A DNA stretch of 64,000 nucleotides from Cytobacillus firmus (GTDB lineage Bacteria > Bacillota > Bacilli > Bacillales > Cytobacillaceae), in assembly GCF_023715565.1 (NCBI RefSeq), contig NZ_JAMBOJ010000019.1:1-64000 (forward strand). Direction: 5' to 3'. The notes beneath the pieces were generated by a model. That model worked only from the letters and a program-made list of their open reading frames with translations, ran no database searches and had not been told where the DNA came from. A program made the translations under genes and the position numbers. This document shows, piece after piece, positions 26,844 through 36,708 of the stretch; position 1 is the first letter of the stretch; each line of letters opens with the position of its first letter.

Positions 26844-28403
26844 ATAAGTATTAATAGTCTTGACTTAAAACTTATTGGTTTTCTTCAGGAAAAAGGAAAG
26901 TTAGATTTAAAAGATTCCGATCAGCTTTTCGGGCGAAGTTCAAATAGCTTAAAAAGACATGTGATGAATATTAACTTGCATCTTCCAGATGAGAAACAGC
27001 TTAGGATAGAGAAAAACACTATTATTAGTCAGTTAAAATATAATGACTATATTGGGTTTGTAAGCAATCTGCAGCTTGAACATTATATTTCATCACAAAA
27101 GGAACGGATTACAGCTATTATTGTTTTTTCTTTTTTTTACCCTGTTCTCAATGTCTCGAAGCTGTATGAGAAGATGGGGATGAGCCTAACGACAAAGAAA
27201 AAGGATAATAAGGCGCTTACTGAGTATCTGAATAAAAGGAATCTCCGATTTGAGGTTGTCCCGAAAAAGGGAATGAAAGTTACAGGTTCCGAAAGGTCCT
27301 ATCGAATTTTAACTGCATCAATTTTAGTTTCTCTTGTAGAGATCGATTCGGCTGGGAATCTAATGAATCGGAAAGCCAATAATCCGCTGCAAAAAATGAT
27401 TTTCGAGGTTTTTGCTGAAATGGCCAAAGTGGAAATAGCAGAGGCAAAGGACTTACTAAATAAGTTTATCAAAGAGAATCAAGTAAGAATGTCATATCCT
27501 TCTAAGAAATTCTGCTTGTTATGCTTAGTTCTTAGCCTATACCGGTTAAGACAGGGATATAGGCTGGAAGCAGAAATGGAACTTGATTTAAAGGTCCCAA
27601 ACTATCAGCTACTCATAAATCAAAAAAGGGAGGATTTATTTTTCACGTATTTGGCCGCGTCTCTTGACTATATGTCGTTTTCACCGCCGCCTATGGACAC
27701 GAGATTAAAGATGGCTGTGCTCGCTTTTATCAATCAAGTACAAGACCATATAGTTACGACTTTTTATGACTATGAAGCAATTTTTAATGAGGTGTACTCC
27801 TATATTTACAAATGCTATATTCGAAATAAGCTTGATTATAATCTCTATGATAAAAAGTTAGATGATACTCATAAAGTACTGCCTAAGTTGTACAGAACGG
27901 TGAGTAAGGCAACTCCCATTATTGAATCAAAAATGGATGTTCAGTTTTCAAAACTGCAAATCTCAGCCCTGACCTTGCTAGTTCGAAAATTTACGATGAA
28001 AAATAAAGTGATTGGAAGGAATAGCAGGAAAATTGTGATTGTAAGTAACTCTGCAATAGAAAAAACCAGCTATTTTGCAGAAAATCTTCGCCATCACTTA
28101 GACGTTACAGTGGCAGGAACGTATAATATAAATGAACTGTATGAACTTGAACAGATTGAATATGATTTAATTATTACTTTCTCCAATCGAATTGCCGCAT
28201 TATTAGCAGAAAATAGTTACTCCTGTGTAAAATTAAATTTCTATCTAAATCAGAGGGATATTGATAAATTGCTGAAAATAGGCTTCTCAAGCAGTTCTCG
28301 AAGGAAAATTCTATCTGATCATTTTATTGATGAAATCAAAGATAAAGATCCAGAAGAGATAAAGGAACTTTTACTAACAAAGTACCCTTCGCATTTCTTG
28401 TAA
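26844..28403 (+). CDS. BglG/Mga-like regulator with apparent ATA start
   Basis: 519 aa if read from ATA at 26844; the first classical start is GTG 26961 (480 aa). The stretch between encodes INSLDLKLIGFLQ and a segment ending RSSNSLKRHV, which completes an N-terminal helix-turn-helix, and AAAGGAG sits nine bases before the ATA, exactly where an ATG would be. The middle is helical and PRD-like but lacks obvious PRD histidines. Residues about 415-475 resemble an EIIB-like Rossmann unit (KIVIVSNSAIEKTSYFAENL) without the phospho-cysteine. Divergent from the IIA operon, which it may control. Either a rare start codon or a start-codon mutation. Confidence 0.7.
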   Translation: MSINSLDLKLIGFLQEKGKLDLKDSDQLFGRSSNSLKRHVMNINLHLPDEKQLRIEKNTIISQLKYNDYIGFVSNLQLEHYISSQKERITAIIVFSFFYPVLNVSKLYEKMGMSLTTKKKDNKALTEYLNKRNLRFEVVPKKGMKVTGSERSYRILTASILVSLVEIDSAGNLMNRKANNPLQKMIFEVFAEMAKVEIAEAKDLLNKFIKENQVRMSYPSKKFCLLCLVLSLYRLRQGYRLEAEMELDLKVPNYQLLINQKREDLFFTYLAASLDYMSFSPPPMDTRLKMAVLAFINQVQDHIVTTFYDYEAIFNEVYSYIYKCYIRNKLDYNLYDKKLDDTHKVLPKLYRTVSKATPIIESKMDVQFSKLQISALTLLVRKFTMKNKVIGRNSRKIVIVSNSAIEKTSYFAENLRHHLDVTVAGTYNINELYELEQIEYDLIITFSNRIAALLAENSYSCVKLNFYLNQRDIDKLLKIGFSSSSRRKILSDHFIDEIKDKDPEEIKELLLTKYPSHFL

Positions 28404-28420
28404 GGGATATGAATCCATAC

Positions 28421-28464
28421 AAAAAACCTTCCAGATTCATCTTACAATCAGGGAGGTTTTTTGT
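28421..28464 (+). terminator. Terminator after the BglG-like regulator
   Basis: AAAAAACCTTCC (28421-28432) pairs with GGGAGGTTTTTT (28451-28462), with one G-T pair and T-run. Confidence 0.75.
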
Positions 28465-28602
28465 TTATGGATAACCCTTCAATTAGGTTGAATGATGAAT
28501 CACCACAGAAATAAAGGCAGTCTCTAAAATAGCATGATTAGTCAAAAGTGACCAATTAAGTGTAATTATCAGTTTTTTTATATTGAACTGGCCATAAAGA
28601 AT

Positions 28603-29124
28603 TTACTCCGAATAAAGAGAAAGATTTTTTATAGTCTTTTCAAGAAAAGAGACTTCTGCTTCCAGCATCGCCATTTTGTGTTCTACTGCCAGGTTGACTC
28701 CAGACCTTACTCCGTGGGAAGGTGTTTGTTTCATCGTTTCCAATAATTCTTTATTATTTTTTAAACGTTCTTCCAATGCAGGAATGGTTTTTTCCAGAGG
28801 AAGAAAATCACTGAACATCAACCCGATATCTCCATTGTAATTTACTTTTTCAGCTGAAGATAAGTTGTTCAGCAATAACTGGTAAAAGTATTGCTTGCCG
28901 CTCTCATTGATGGAGTACACCTTTCTAGTCGGCCTGTTTCCTTCTTGCTTCAACTGGATGTCAATATATCCTTTTTGACTGAGTTTATCCAATGTTGCAT
29001 AAGCAGTAGGTTTTTTCATGTCCGTTACAGCACTTAAGTTTCTCTCTATAAATTCATTAATCTGGTACCCATGCTGACTTTGGCTCATGAGTAGCCCAAG
29101 TAGAATAAGCGAGCGTTGTTCCAC
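28603..29124 (-). CDS. PadR-family transcriptional regulator
   Basis: 173 aa. N-terminal winged helix (about 5-85) with ILLGLLMSQSQHGYQINEFIER and the family's KPTAYATLDKLSQKGYI recognition region, then a C-terminal helical dimerisation domain (about 95-170) as in the longer PadR-s2/Vir type. GTG start at 29124 behind AAGAAAGG. The NAD(P)-binding gene upstream on the same strand is its likely target or partner. PadR proteins usually repress phenolic-acid or drug-stress genes; ligand unknown. Confidence 0.85.
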   Translation of the reverse strand: MEQRSLILLGLLMSQSQHGYQINEFIERNLSAVTDMKKPTAYATLDKLSQKGYIDIQLKQEGNRPTRKVYSINESGKQYFYQLLLNNLSSAEKVNYNGDIGLMFSDFLPLEKTIPALEERLKNNKELLETMKQTPSHGVRSGVNLAVEHKMAMLEAEVSFLEKTIKNLSLYSE

Positions 29125-29243
29125 TGAGATCAGCCTTTCTTGCTACAATCTTGTTTTATATTTTCTCGTATATTTCATTTGCAGTCAATTGCCCAGCCAG
29201 ATAGTGAGGAGTGAAGGGATAGTAAAAGATGACACACTCAGAC

Positions 29244-29301
29244 AAAGAAGCTGAATTTAAAGTCAGTAAGTGAAACGCCTTTAAATTCAGCTTCTTTTTT
29301 T
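29244..29301. terminator. Strong hairpin between padR and the NmrA-like gene
   Basis: Perfect 19-bp stem: 29244-29262 pairs with 29279-29297, loop 16 nt, seven T on the + strand. It lies just past the end of the minus-strand oxidoreductase gene, where it probably acts as its terminator, although the longer T-run faces the + strand. Confidence 0.75.
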
Positions 29302-29312
29302 AAATAGGACAC

Positions 29313-29930
29313 CTAGGTAGCAATGCCAATGGATGAGTTCTGGTACTGTTCATCGCTTAATGCTTTCACAATGAAATGTGCTACATCGGCGCGCGGAATC
29401 GTTCTTGCTTTTTCTGGTACGCCCGTTTCTGACTCCCTGTACATTCCTGTTAAAGCATTGTTCGTTAATCCCATCGGCCTGACGATTGTGTAGTTTAATC
29501 CATATGCTTGAATATAATCCACGGCATTCCGATGATCTGCGAGAGGGTTTCTCAGCATTTGCATGATCAGTTTTCCGCTGATTCCTGGAATTTCCTTGTT
29601 AATGCCTGCAGAAGCTGTGTAGACGATGCGCTGGATGCCGTGTGCCTGCATGCCATCTACGATATTTTTTGTCATTTCTTCAAGTTCTGCTGTTTTTTTC
29701 ATTCCCTGATTAGAGCCTAAACATGACACAACAGCATCATGACCTGCAATGGCTGCGGCGACTTCTTCTTTATTAAAGGCATCTCCCTGTACAATTTGAA
29801 GCTGTTCATGTGCGATTTCTATCTTTGAAGGGGTGCGTATGAAAGCAGTAACCGCAATCCCTTTTTCTAATGATTGCTTCACGACATGTTGGCCAACGCC
29901 CCCGGTTGCACCAAATACAATAATCCTCAT
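29313..29930 (-). CDS. NmrA-like NAD(P)-binding protein (atypical SDR)
   Basis: 205 aa. Rossmann glycine motif GATGGVGQHV at residues 8-17, then GDAFNKEEV, DAVVSCLGSNQG and the NYTIVRPMGLTN segment typical of NAD(P)H-binding atypical short-chain reductases (YwnB/BVR-B-like). The classical YxxxK active site is not evident. AAAAAGGAG precedes the ATG at 29930. The PadR gene follows on the same strand. Likely a redox- or stress-responsive protein; substrate unknown. Confidence 0.8.
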   Translation of the reverse strand: MRIIVFGATGGVGQHVVKQSLEKGIAVTAFIRTPSKIEIAHEQLQIVQGDAFNKEEVAAAIAGHDAVVSCLGSNQGMKKTAELEEMTKNIVDGMQAHGIQRIVYTASAGINKEIPGISGKLIMQMLRNPLADHRNAVDYIQAYGLNYTIVRPMGLTNNALTGMYRESETGVPEKARTIPRADVAHFIVKALSDEQYQNSSIGIAT

Positions 29931-30019
29931 ATCTCCACTCCTTTTTCATTTTGGTAAAACTATTCTTTCAAGATGAGCACTTATCGAAGTATTTAGGCAG
30001 ATTGTACTCTATATCTGCT

Positions 30020-30054
30020 GCCAAGTCACTTTGCATTTACCAAAGTGACTTGGC
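30020..30054. other. Perfect 14-bp stem-loop without T-run
   Basis: GCCAAGTCACTTTG (30020-30033) pairs with CAAAGTGACTTGGC (30041-30054) around a 7-nt loop. No T-tract follows on either strand. It sits 90 bp upstream of the NmrA-like gene (on its 5' side) and may be an operator or a processed RNA structure. Confidence 0.5.
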
Positions 30055-30069
30055 GGGTAGGCTATTGGG

Positions 30070-30273
30070 TTAGTTCGTTTGTCTGCCTACTGGTTTAAAA
30101 ACGGATAGCAGATAAATGACTAAGCCTGCAATCCCAATTCCAGGAGGTGATTCTTCAGAGAATGGGATCAAGAGGATGTATCCGAGCAATAGGAAGCTGT
30201 TTATATGAGGGGCCTCTCTTTCATTGACCTTGACAGAACGATATGGATAGGAAAATATAAAGTAGGATGGAAT
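30070..30273 (-). pseudogene. Remnant of a membrane-protein gene
   Basis: A 67-codon frame bounded by TAG (30274-30276) and TAA (30070-30072) with no start codon encodes two hydrophobic helices (INSFLLLGYILLIPF, GIGIAGLVIYLLSVF) and a basic end. It looks like the 3' part of a decayed membrane-protein gene. The rest of 29931-30421 holds only the stem-loop at 30020-30054 and the leader of the next gene. Confidence 0.4.
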
Positions 30274-30421
30274 CTATTTAAAAAGGCCCTTATCAAGGGT
30301 TTGGGTTCGTAGTGGAAGGTGCAAGATCATCAGATATATTTTTTCATTTATAGTGTCAAAACACAACAATAATATATACAGAAAGAGCCATTAATAAGAG
30401 TAACGAAAGGGGGATAGATAG

Positions 30422-32344
30422 GTGGTTACAAAACGGCAAAAGGATATTGTGCTGTCTTTAATGAAATCAACTGAACCTGTTACAGCAGAATGGATAGCAA
30501 AAGAACTTGGTGTAAGTGATAGGACGATTCGAACTGAGATTAAAGAACTTCAATCACAAAGTTTATTAGGTATCAATATTGAATCGGTTCGCGGTAAAGG
30601 CTATCTATTAGAAATAAAGGATTATAGCCTGTTTGAGAGTGTGTTCACACTTAATGCAGCGGAATCGATTGATGACTCCAAATCAGATTTTTCCATACAG
30701 GAAAATCGGGTCTTATATATATTAAAGCGTTTTTTGCAGGAAAAGGATTTAATCAAATTAGAAAGCCTTGAGGAAGATCTGTTTGTCTCTAAGCCTAAAC
30801 TGCAAAGTGACTTGAAAATCGTCCGCGAAATATTGGAAAGCTATCAGCTGAAATTAATATCCAGGCCTCATCATGGCACGCGTGTGGAAGGCGACGAATA
30901 TATGAGGCGGCTATGCTTTTCAAATCATATTATCAGCAGAAGCAGCAACTTAAACATTGACAGCAAGTCTTTGCAGCTTTTGGACAAAACGCTGTTTGAA
31001 AAGATAAAGGAAATCATCATCAAAAAGGTAAATGAATACAAATTTGAAATCTCTGATATAGCCCTCGAGAATTTGGCGACCCATATCACCATTGGATGTA
31101 AGAGAATTGAAGAAGGGTTTGTTATTAAAAACCTGGAACATGACCTAACGGGAAAATATCCTTTTGAAAGTATAGTAGCAAATGAGATTGTGAAAGAAGT
31201 AGAGGAATTTACCGGACAGCATTTCCCCCTTGCTGAAATTGATTATATTATTGTCCATTTGTTAGGGACTAAATTAATTCATAAGAATACCTTGAATGAA
31301 TTTAGTAAATTCGATGAGCTGGGTACGATTATTCAATGCATCCTGGAAAGATTGAAAACGGAGCTGAATTGGGATTTTCATGATGACTCGGAATTCATTC
31401 AAGCGCTAACTTTGCACATTCGGCCTGCGATGAATCGATTACGCTACAATATGAACATTCGGAACCCTTTATTGGACGACATCAAAAGGAAATATCCAAG
31501 CGCATTTGAGGGAGCGGCCATAGCCAGCAAATGTATTGGAGAGTATTTGGGAGTTGAAGTAGGAGAACATGAAATTGCCTATATTGCCATTCATATAGGA
31601 GTAGCATTAGAAAGAATGAAGACATTGCAAAAGGAGGCCAAACGGGTCATTGTTGTGTGTGCTTCAGGCGTGGGAAGCGCCAGGCTATTATTCTACCGTT
31701 TGAAAAATGAATTTAAAGATGAACTCGATATTGTGGCAACCACTAATTATTATCAGCTGAATGAACACGACTTGTCCTCAATAGATTTTATTATTAGTAC
31801 AATACCGTTAAAAGGAGATTTGGGCGTCCCTGTGCAGGTCGTCAATACTTTTTTAGGTGAAGGTGATATTGCCAGTATCCGGGAGGGCTTATCGTCTGTA
31901 AACGGGTACGAGGAAAAAGGCTACTTAGATAAATCCAGAGTTTTTATTCATAAAAAGTTTGAGGATAAAGAAAGCGTCATCCGTTTTATGTGTGAAGAGT
32001 TATACAAACAAAACTTGGTATCCGAAAATTATGCAGATTCAGTGCTCGAGAGGGAGGCATTGGCTCCAACCAGCTTTGGAAACCTTGTCGCCGTCCCTCA
32101 CCCGCTTACACCGGAAACAGAAGAAACATTTTGGACTGTGTGCACATTAAAAAAGCCTGTTGAATGGGCTGATAAACAGATGGTTCAATTTGTCTGTTTA
32201 TTAAATGTTCGAAAAGAACCTGGTGATGACCTGGAACGGATGTATCGAAGGCTTATTACGCTAATTGAAAACAGTTCTATGGTCCAAAAGGTGCTAAAGT
32301 GCGGTTCAGCAGAAGAAATAATAAAACTATTAAATGATTGTTAA
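30422..32344 (+). CDS. licR: LicR/ManR-type PRD transcriptional activator
   Basis: 640 aa, five parts: N-terminal HTH (about 1-65; AKELGVSDRTIRTEIK), PRD1 (about 190-290; H in NLATHITIG and IIVHLLG), PRD2 (about 300-400; LTLHIRPA and IAYIAIHIG), EIIB-Gat-like domain (about 408-490; VVCASGVGSAR with the Cys) and EIIA-fructose/mannitol-like domain (about 495-640; VAVPHPL). This is the layout of LicR, which activates the lichenan/cellobiose PTS operon and is controlled by HPr and EIIB phosphorylation at its His and Cys residues. The lic-type PTS genes lie directly downstream, separated by a terminator and a 24-bp palindrome. GTG start at 30422 after a GGGGGA site. Confidence 0.9.
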   Translation: MVTKRQKDIVLSLMKSTEPVTAEWIAKELGVSDRTIRTEIKELQSQSLLGINIESVRGKGYLLEIKDYSLFESVFTLNAAESIDDSKSDFSIQENRVLYILKRFLQEKDLIKLESLEEDLFVSKPKLQSDLKIVREILESYQLKLISRPHHGTRVEGDEYMRRLCFSNHIISRSSNLNIDSKSLQLLDKTLFEKIKEIIIKKVNEYKFEISDIALENLATHITIGCKRIEEGFVIKNLEHDLTGKYPFESIVANEIVKEVEEFTGQHFPLAEIDYIIVHLLGTKLIHKNTLNEFSKFDELGTIIQCILERLKTELNWDFHDDSEFIQALTLHIRPAMNRLRYNMNIRNPLLDDIKRKYPSAFEGAAIASKCIGEYLGVEVGEHEIAYIAIHIGVALERMKTLQKEAKRVIVVCASGVGSARLLFYRLKNEFKDELDIVATTNYYQLNEHDLSSIDFIISTIPLKGDLGVPVQVVNTFLGEGDIASIREGLSSVNGYEEKGYLDKSRVFIHKKFEDKESVIRFMCEELYKQNLVSENYADSVLEREALAPTSFGNLVAVPHPLTPETEETFWTVCTLKKPVEWADKQMVQFVCLLNVRKEPGDDLERMYRRLITLIENSSMVQKVLKCGSAEEIIKLLNDC

Positions 32345-32357
32345 AACAGTAGTTTTG

Positions 32358-32390
32358 CAAAGGAGTATTCCAAACGGAATACTCCTTTTT
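32358..32390 (+). terminator. Terminator after licR
   Basis: AAAGGAGTATTCC (32359-32371) pairs with GGAATACTCCTTT (32376-32388) around a 4-nt loop, then T-run. It separates the regulator from the PTS operon. Confidence 0.9.
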
Positions 32391-32416
32391 GCCGGAATAA
32401 ACAAGGACGTTTAGCC

Positions 32417-32440
32417 TTTTTCCGTTACGTAACGGAAAAA
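32417..32440. promoter_or_regulatory. Perfect 24-bp palindrome upstream of licB
   Basis: TTTTTCCGTTAC (32417-32428) is followed directly by its complement GTAACGGAAAAA (32429-32440). It lies 27 bp after the licR terminator and 136 bp before licB, just upstream of a cre-like site. Its position fits a LicR activator site or another operator of the PTS operon. Confidence 0.65.
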
Positions 32441-32453
32441 TCCTTTCTGTAAA

Positions 32454-32467
32454 ATAAAACGCTTTCA
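32454..32467 (+). promoter_or_regulatory. cre-like CcpA site upstream of licB
   Basis: ATAAAACGCTTTCA matches 12 of 14 positions of TGWAANCGNTNWCA. It lies 109 bp before licB, downstream of the 24-bp palindrome. Suggests CcpA repression. Confidence 0.6.
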
Positions 32468-32575
32468 AAATAAACTGTAAATAGGAAGAGACAAAAGAAA
32501 AGCAATCTATTCAGCTTAGAGAAATAGCTACATACTTTTCAAAAAACATTTTTATTATATAGGAGGTAAAAAGGA

Positions 32576-32884
32576 ATGAATATTTTACTATGCTGTGCAG
32601 CGGGAATGAGTACAAGTTTGCTGGTGACTAAGATGGAAAAGGCAGCAGAAGAACAGGGTGTAGAAGGGAAAATCTGGGCAGTTCCAGCCAATCAGATCAA
32701 TCTCCACGTTGACGACGCAGATGTCCTCCTTTTAGGGCCACAAGTCCGGTTTCTGCTTCCAAAAATGAAAACATTAGGGGAAGAAAAGAATATTCCAGTT
32801 GAGGCAATTAATCCAGTTCACTACGGGATGTGTGATGGCGCTGAAGTTCTGAAAACAGCTATAAACCTTGTAAATAAAAAATAG
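32576..32884 (+). CDS. licB: PTS lactose/cellobiose-family IIB component
   Basis: 102-aa soluble EIIB. The phospho-cysteine lies in the N-terminal P-loop [14 protein letters not shown] (C7 by family alignment), followed by the LLGPQVRF segment. It accepts phosphate from IIA and passes it to the sugar bound by IIC. First gene of a IIB-IIC-IIA unit (gap to IIC 21 bp), with AGGAGG upstream. The presence of LicR upstream and a GH1 phospho-beta-glucosidase downstream points to cellobiose or other beta-glucosides. Confidence 0.93.
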   Translation: MNILLCCAAGMSTSLLVTKMEKAAEEQGVEGKIWAVPANQINLHVDDADVLLLGPQVRFLLPKMKTLGEEKNIPVEAINPVHYGMCDGAEVLKTAINLVNKK

Positions 32885-32905
32885 TTTAAGAGGGGAAGTA
32901 ACAAG

Positions 32906-34240
32906 ATGAGCAAATTCAATAGCTTTCTAGAAGAGAAAGTTATGCCTGTTGCAGCAAAGATTGGCGGGCAAAGACACTTATTGGCTCTTCGCGATGGTCT
33001 AATTGCAACGATGCCATTCATTGTGATCGGTTCTATTTTCTTAATCATTGCTAACTTTCCAATTCCGGGATATGCCGATTGGATGACGTCCATTTTTGGT
33101 CCCAGCTGGGCTGTCAAACTATCCTACCCAGTTGATGCCACCTTCAATATCATGTCCATTATTGCAGCTTTCGCGGTAGCCTATCGATTAGCAGAAAGTT
33201 ATAAGCTTGATGCGATGAGTGCTGGTACTATTTCCATTGCTGCGTTCCTGTTAACAACACCGTTCAGTTTCACCTTTACCCCAGCTGATGCTGAAGGAGT
33301 TCTGGTAACGGGAGCCATTTCAAAAGCTTTCTTGAGCAGTAAAGGATTGTTTGTTGCCTTACTTTTTGCTATTTTATCAACGGAAATTTATCGCTGGGTC
33401 GTCAAAAAAGATATTGTGATAAAAATGCCGGCAGGTGTACCTCCAAGTGTGGGTAAATCATTTGCTTCGTTAATTCCGGGGCTTTTTGTATTGGTGACGG
33501 TTTGGGTGATCCGCTTACTTGTTGAAATGACTCCTTATGAAAGTATCAATGATTTAGTAACCATCGTGTTAGGTGACCCATTAAAAATGGTTGGCCTTAC
33601 TCTCGGCGGAACGATTGTTGCTGAGTTATTCGTAACGGTTCTATGGTCTACCGGATTACATGGTACAAACATTGTAAAAAGTGTAATGGAACCAATCTGG
33701 TTTGGTGCCATGGGTGATAATATGACTGCCTATCAGGCGGGTGAACCTCTGCCTCACATTGTTACGCAGCAATTCTGGGATAACTTTATTCACATCGGCG
33801 GAACGGGCGTAACGTTTGGATTGGTTCTCTCAATGGTATTGTTTGCTAAGTCCAAGCAAATGAAAAATCTTGGCCGCTTGGCACTTGGACCTGGTATCTT
33901 TAATATTAATGAGCCATTAATCTTTGGTATGCCAATTGTGTTAAACCCAATCATGATCCTTCCTTTCGTCCTTACTTCAATCGTAACGGTTATTGTAACT
34001 TTCATTGGAATGGATATGGGATTGGTAGCAAAGCCAGTAGGTATAGCCGTACCTTGGACAATGCCGCCTATTATCTCCGGTTATCTGGCTAGTGGCGGGC
34101 ATATTTCAGGGGCCGTGATGAATGTGGTGAACATTCTTATTTCTTTCTTAATCTATACACCATTCTTCAAAATATATGATCGAGCGAAGAAGAGAGAAGA
34201 AGATGCGATGAACACAGGCGGAAAAGAACATATCGCTTAA
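32906..34240 (+). CDS. licC: PTS lactose/cellobiose-family IIC component
   Basis: 444-aa membrane permease of the Lac family with about ten hydrophobic segments and the conserved features TMPFIVIGSIFLI near the N terminus, WSTGLHGTNIV, the substrate-site region FNINEPLIFGMPIVLNP and PWTMPPIISGYLASGG. It transports the beta-glucoside while the IIB phosphorylates it. It starts behind AGAGGGGA and is followed by IIA after about 80 bp. Confidence 0.93.
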   Translation: MSKFNSFLEEKVMPVAAKIGGQRHLLALRDGLIATMPFIVIGSIFLIIANFPIPGYADWMTSIFGPSWAVKLSYPVDATFNIMSIIAAFAVAYRLAESYKLDAMSAGTISIAAFLLTTPFSFTFTPADAEGVLVTGAISKAFLSSKGLFVALLFAILSTEIYRWVVKKDIVIKMPAGVPPSVGKSFASLIPGLFVLVTVWVIRLLVEMTPYESINDLVTIVLGDPLKMVGLTLGGTIVAELFVTVLWSTGLHGTNIVKSVMEPIWFGAMGDNMTAYQAGEPLPHIVTQQFWDNFIHIGGTGVTFGLVLSMVLFAKSKQMKNLGRLALGPGIFNINEPLIFGMPIVLNPIMILPFVLTSIVTVIVTFIGMDMGLVAKPVGIAVPWTMPPIISGYLASGGHISGAVMNVVNILISFLIYTPFFKIYDRAKKREEDAMNTGGKEHIA

Positions 34241-34319
34241 ACATTTAATGGTTAACCAAAATGGCAGGAAAGGGAATCTTCTTTTTCCTAGTAAATTATA
34301 TGAAAGGCTGTTAATCATC

Positions 34320-34640
34320 ATGAATAAAGAAGAACTTTACAGTCTTGCATTTCAATTAATCCTGCATGCTGGGAATGCAAGAAGCCTCGCGATGGAAGCG
34401 ATGCAAGTAGCGAAAAAAGGAAATTTTGATGAAGCGGAAGCAAAATTGAACGAAGCAGATTCAGCCTTCAACGAAGCACATCATGTCCAAACGGATTTAA
34501 TTCAAAAAGAGGCAGGCGGATCTGAATTTGAGATTCCCCTCATTATGATTCATGCACAGGACCACTTAATGACTGCATTAACTCTTAAAGAGTTAGCCAG
34601 GGAGATAATAGATTTGCATAAGCTGATCAAAAAGGATTAA
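34320..34640 (+). CDS. licA: PTS lactose/cellobiose-family IIA component
   Basis: 106-aa helical, trimeric EIIA of the Lac family with phospho-accepting H78 in MIHAQDHLMTA. The start at 34320 (MNKEELYSLAFQL) is the family N terminus; a frame open from 34248 adds an unrelated basic leader and is rejected, although the AAAGG site is about 12 bp away, longer than usual. Closes the IIB-IIC-IIA unit before a terminator. Confidence 0.92.
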   Translation: MNKEELYSLAFQLILHAGNARSLAMEAMQVAKKGNFDEAEAKLNEADSAFNEAHHVQTDLIQKEAGGSEFEIPLIMIHAQDHLMTALTLKELAREIIDLHKLIKKD

Positions 34641-34710
34641 GAACGAACTCCTCACCTGGAAGTAAATTATTTAGTGCTTTCAAACCTGCAAACAAAAAAA
34701 TTGGTCATGT

Positions 34711-34739
34711 AAAAGCCCAACATTCTGGGCTTTTTTTTA
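34711..34739 (+). terminator. Terminator between licA and the GH1 gene
   Basis: AAAAGCCCA (34711-34719) pairs with TGGGCTTTT (34726-34734) and is followed by T8. The GH1 gene 50 bp downstream is reached by readthrough or its own promoter. Confidence 0.85.
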
Positions 34740-34789
34740 TAAATATGGTTTCGTGACCTACTCTTGAATATTGAAAGGAATGGACCTAG

Positions 34790-36283
<1,494 letters not shown>

Positions 36284-36299
36284 ATTTTGAATAGCAATA

Positions 36300-36348
36300 C
36301 TAAAAGCCAAAAGAGCAAGCCAGGAAAAAAGCTTGCTCTTTTTGGCTT
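36300..36348. terminator. Bidirectional terminator after the GH1 gene
   Basis: AAAAGCCAAAAGAGCAAGC (from 36301) pairs with GCTTGCTCTTTTTGGCTT (to 36347), one bulge, flanked by A and T runs. It serves the GH1 gene and the minus-strand gene at 36379. Confidence 0.8.
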
Positions 36349-36378
36349 CTACTAATAGCAGCAGAAGGTGAATTCCTC

Positions 36379-36621
36379 TTAAGGACGCTCCAGCACGGTG
36401 GCAAGCATACGGTGAACAACCTCGTGGTCACGAGGGTCGTGCAGACGGTAGTCCTTCCCCGGCAGCGTGTACCACTCTTTAGCGCCAACATACGTGATGG
36501 AGAGATTGAGGGCACCATCATCATCGCATGTAGTGATCAATTCGAGCTCCCCGCTGATCACACCGACTTCATTCGTCATTACACCATGAGTTGCGGTAAA
36601 GATTGATGTCTTCTTTTCCAA
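36379..36621 (-). CDS. Small uncharacterised protein next to HNH nuclease
   Basis: 80-aa protein of no family I recognise. It is acidic at the centre (CDDDGALNLS) with a YTLPGKDYRLHDPRDHEVVHRML C-terminal part. It starts at TTG 36621, nine bases after AAGGGAG. Base composition is clearly GC-richer than the surrounding genes and matches the HNH nuclease gene directly upstream on the same strand (gap about 87 bp). It could be a nuclease inhibitor or companion from the same transferred segment; that is inference from position only. Confidence 0.55.
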   Translation of the reverse strand: MEKKTSIFTATHGVMTNEVGVISGELELITTCDDDGALNLSITYVGAKEWYTLPGKDYRLHDPRDHEVVHRMLATVLERP

Positions 36622-36708
36622 TAGAATGACTCCCTTCTGTGGCTAGGTGGCTGCACTGTAAGTATGTCAAACGCCGGTTGGCAGTACCAGCTTAAAGCAT
36701 TGATGAAC

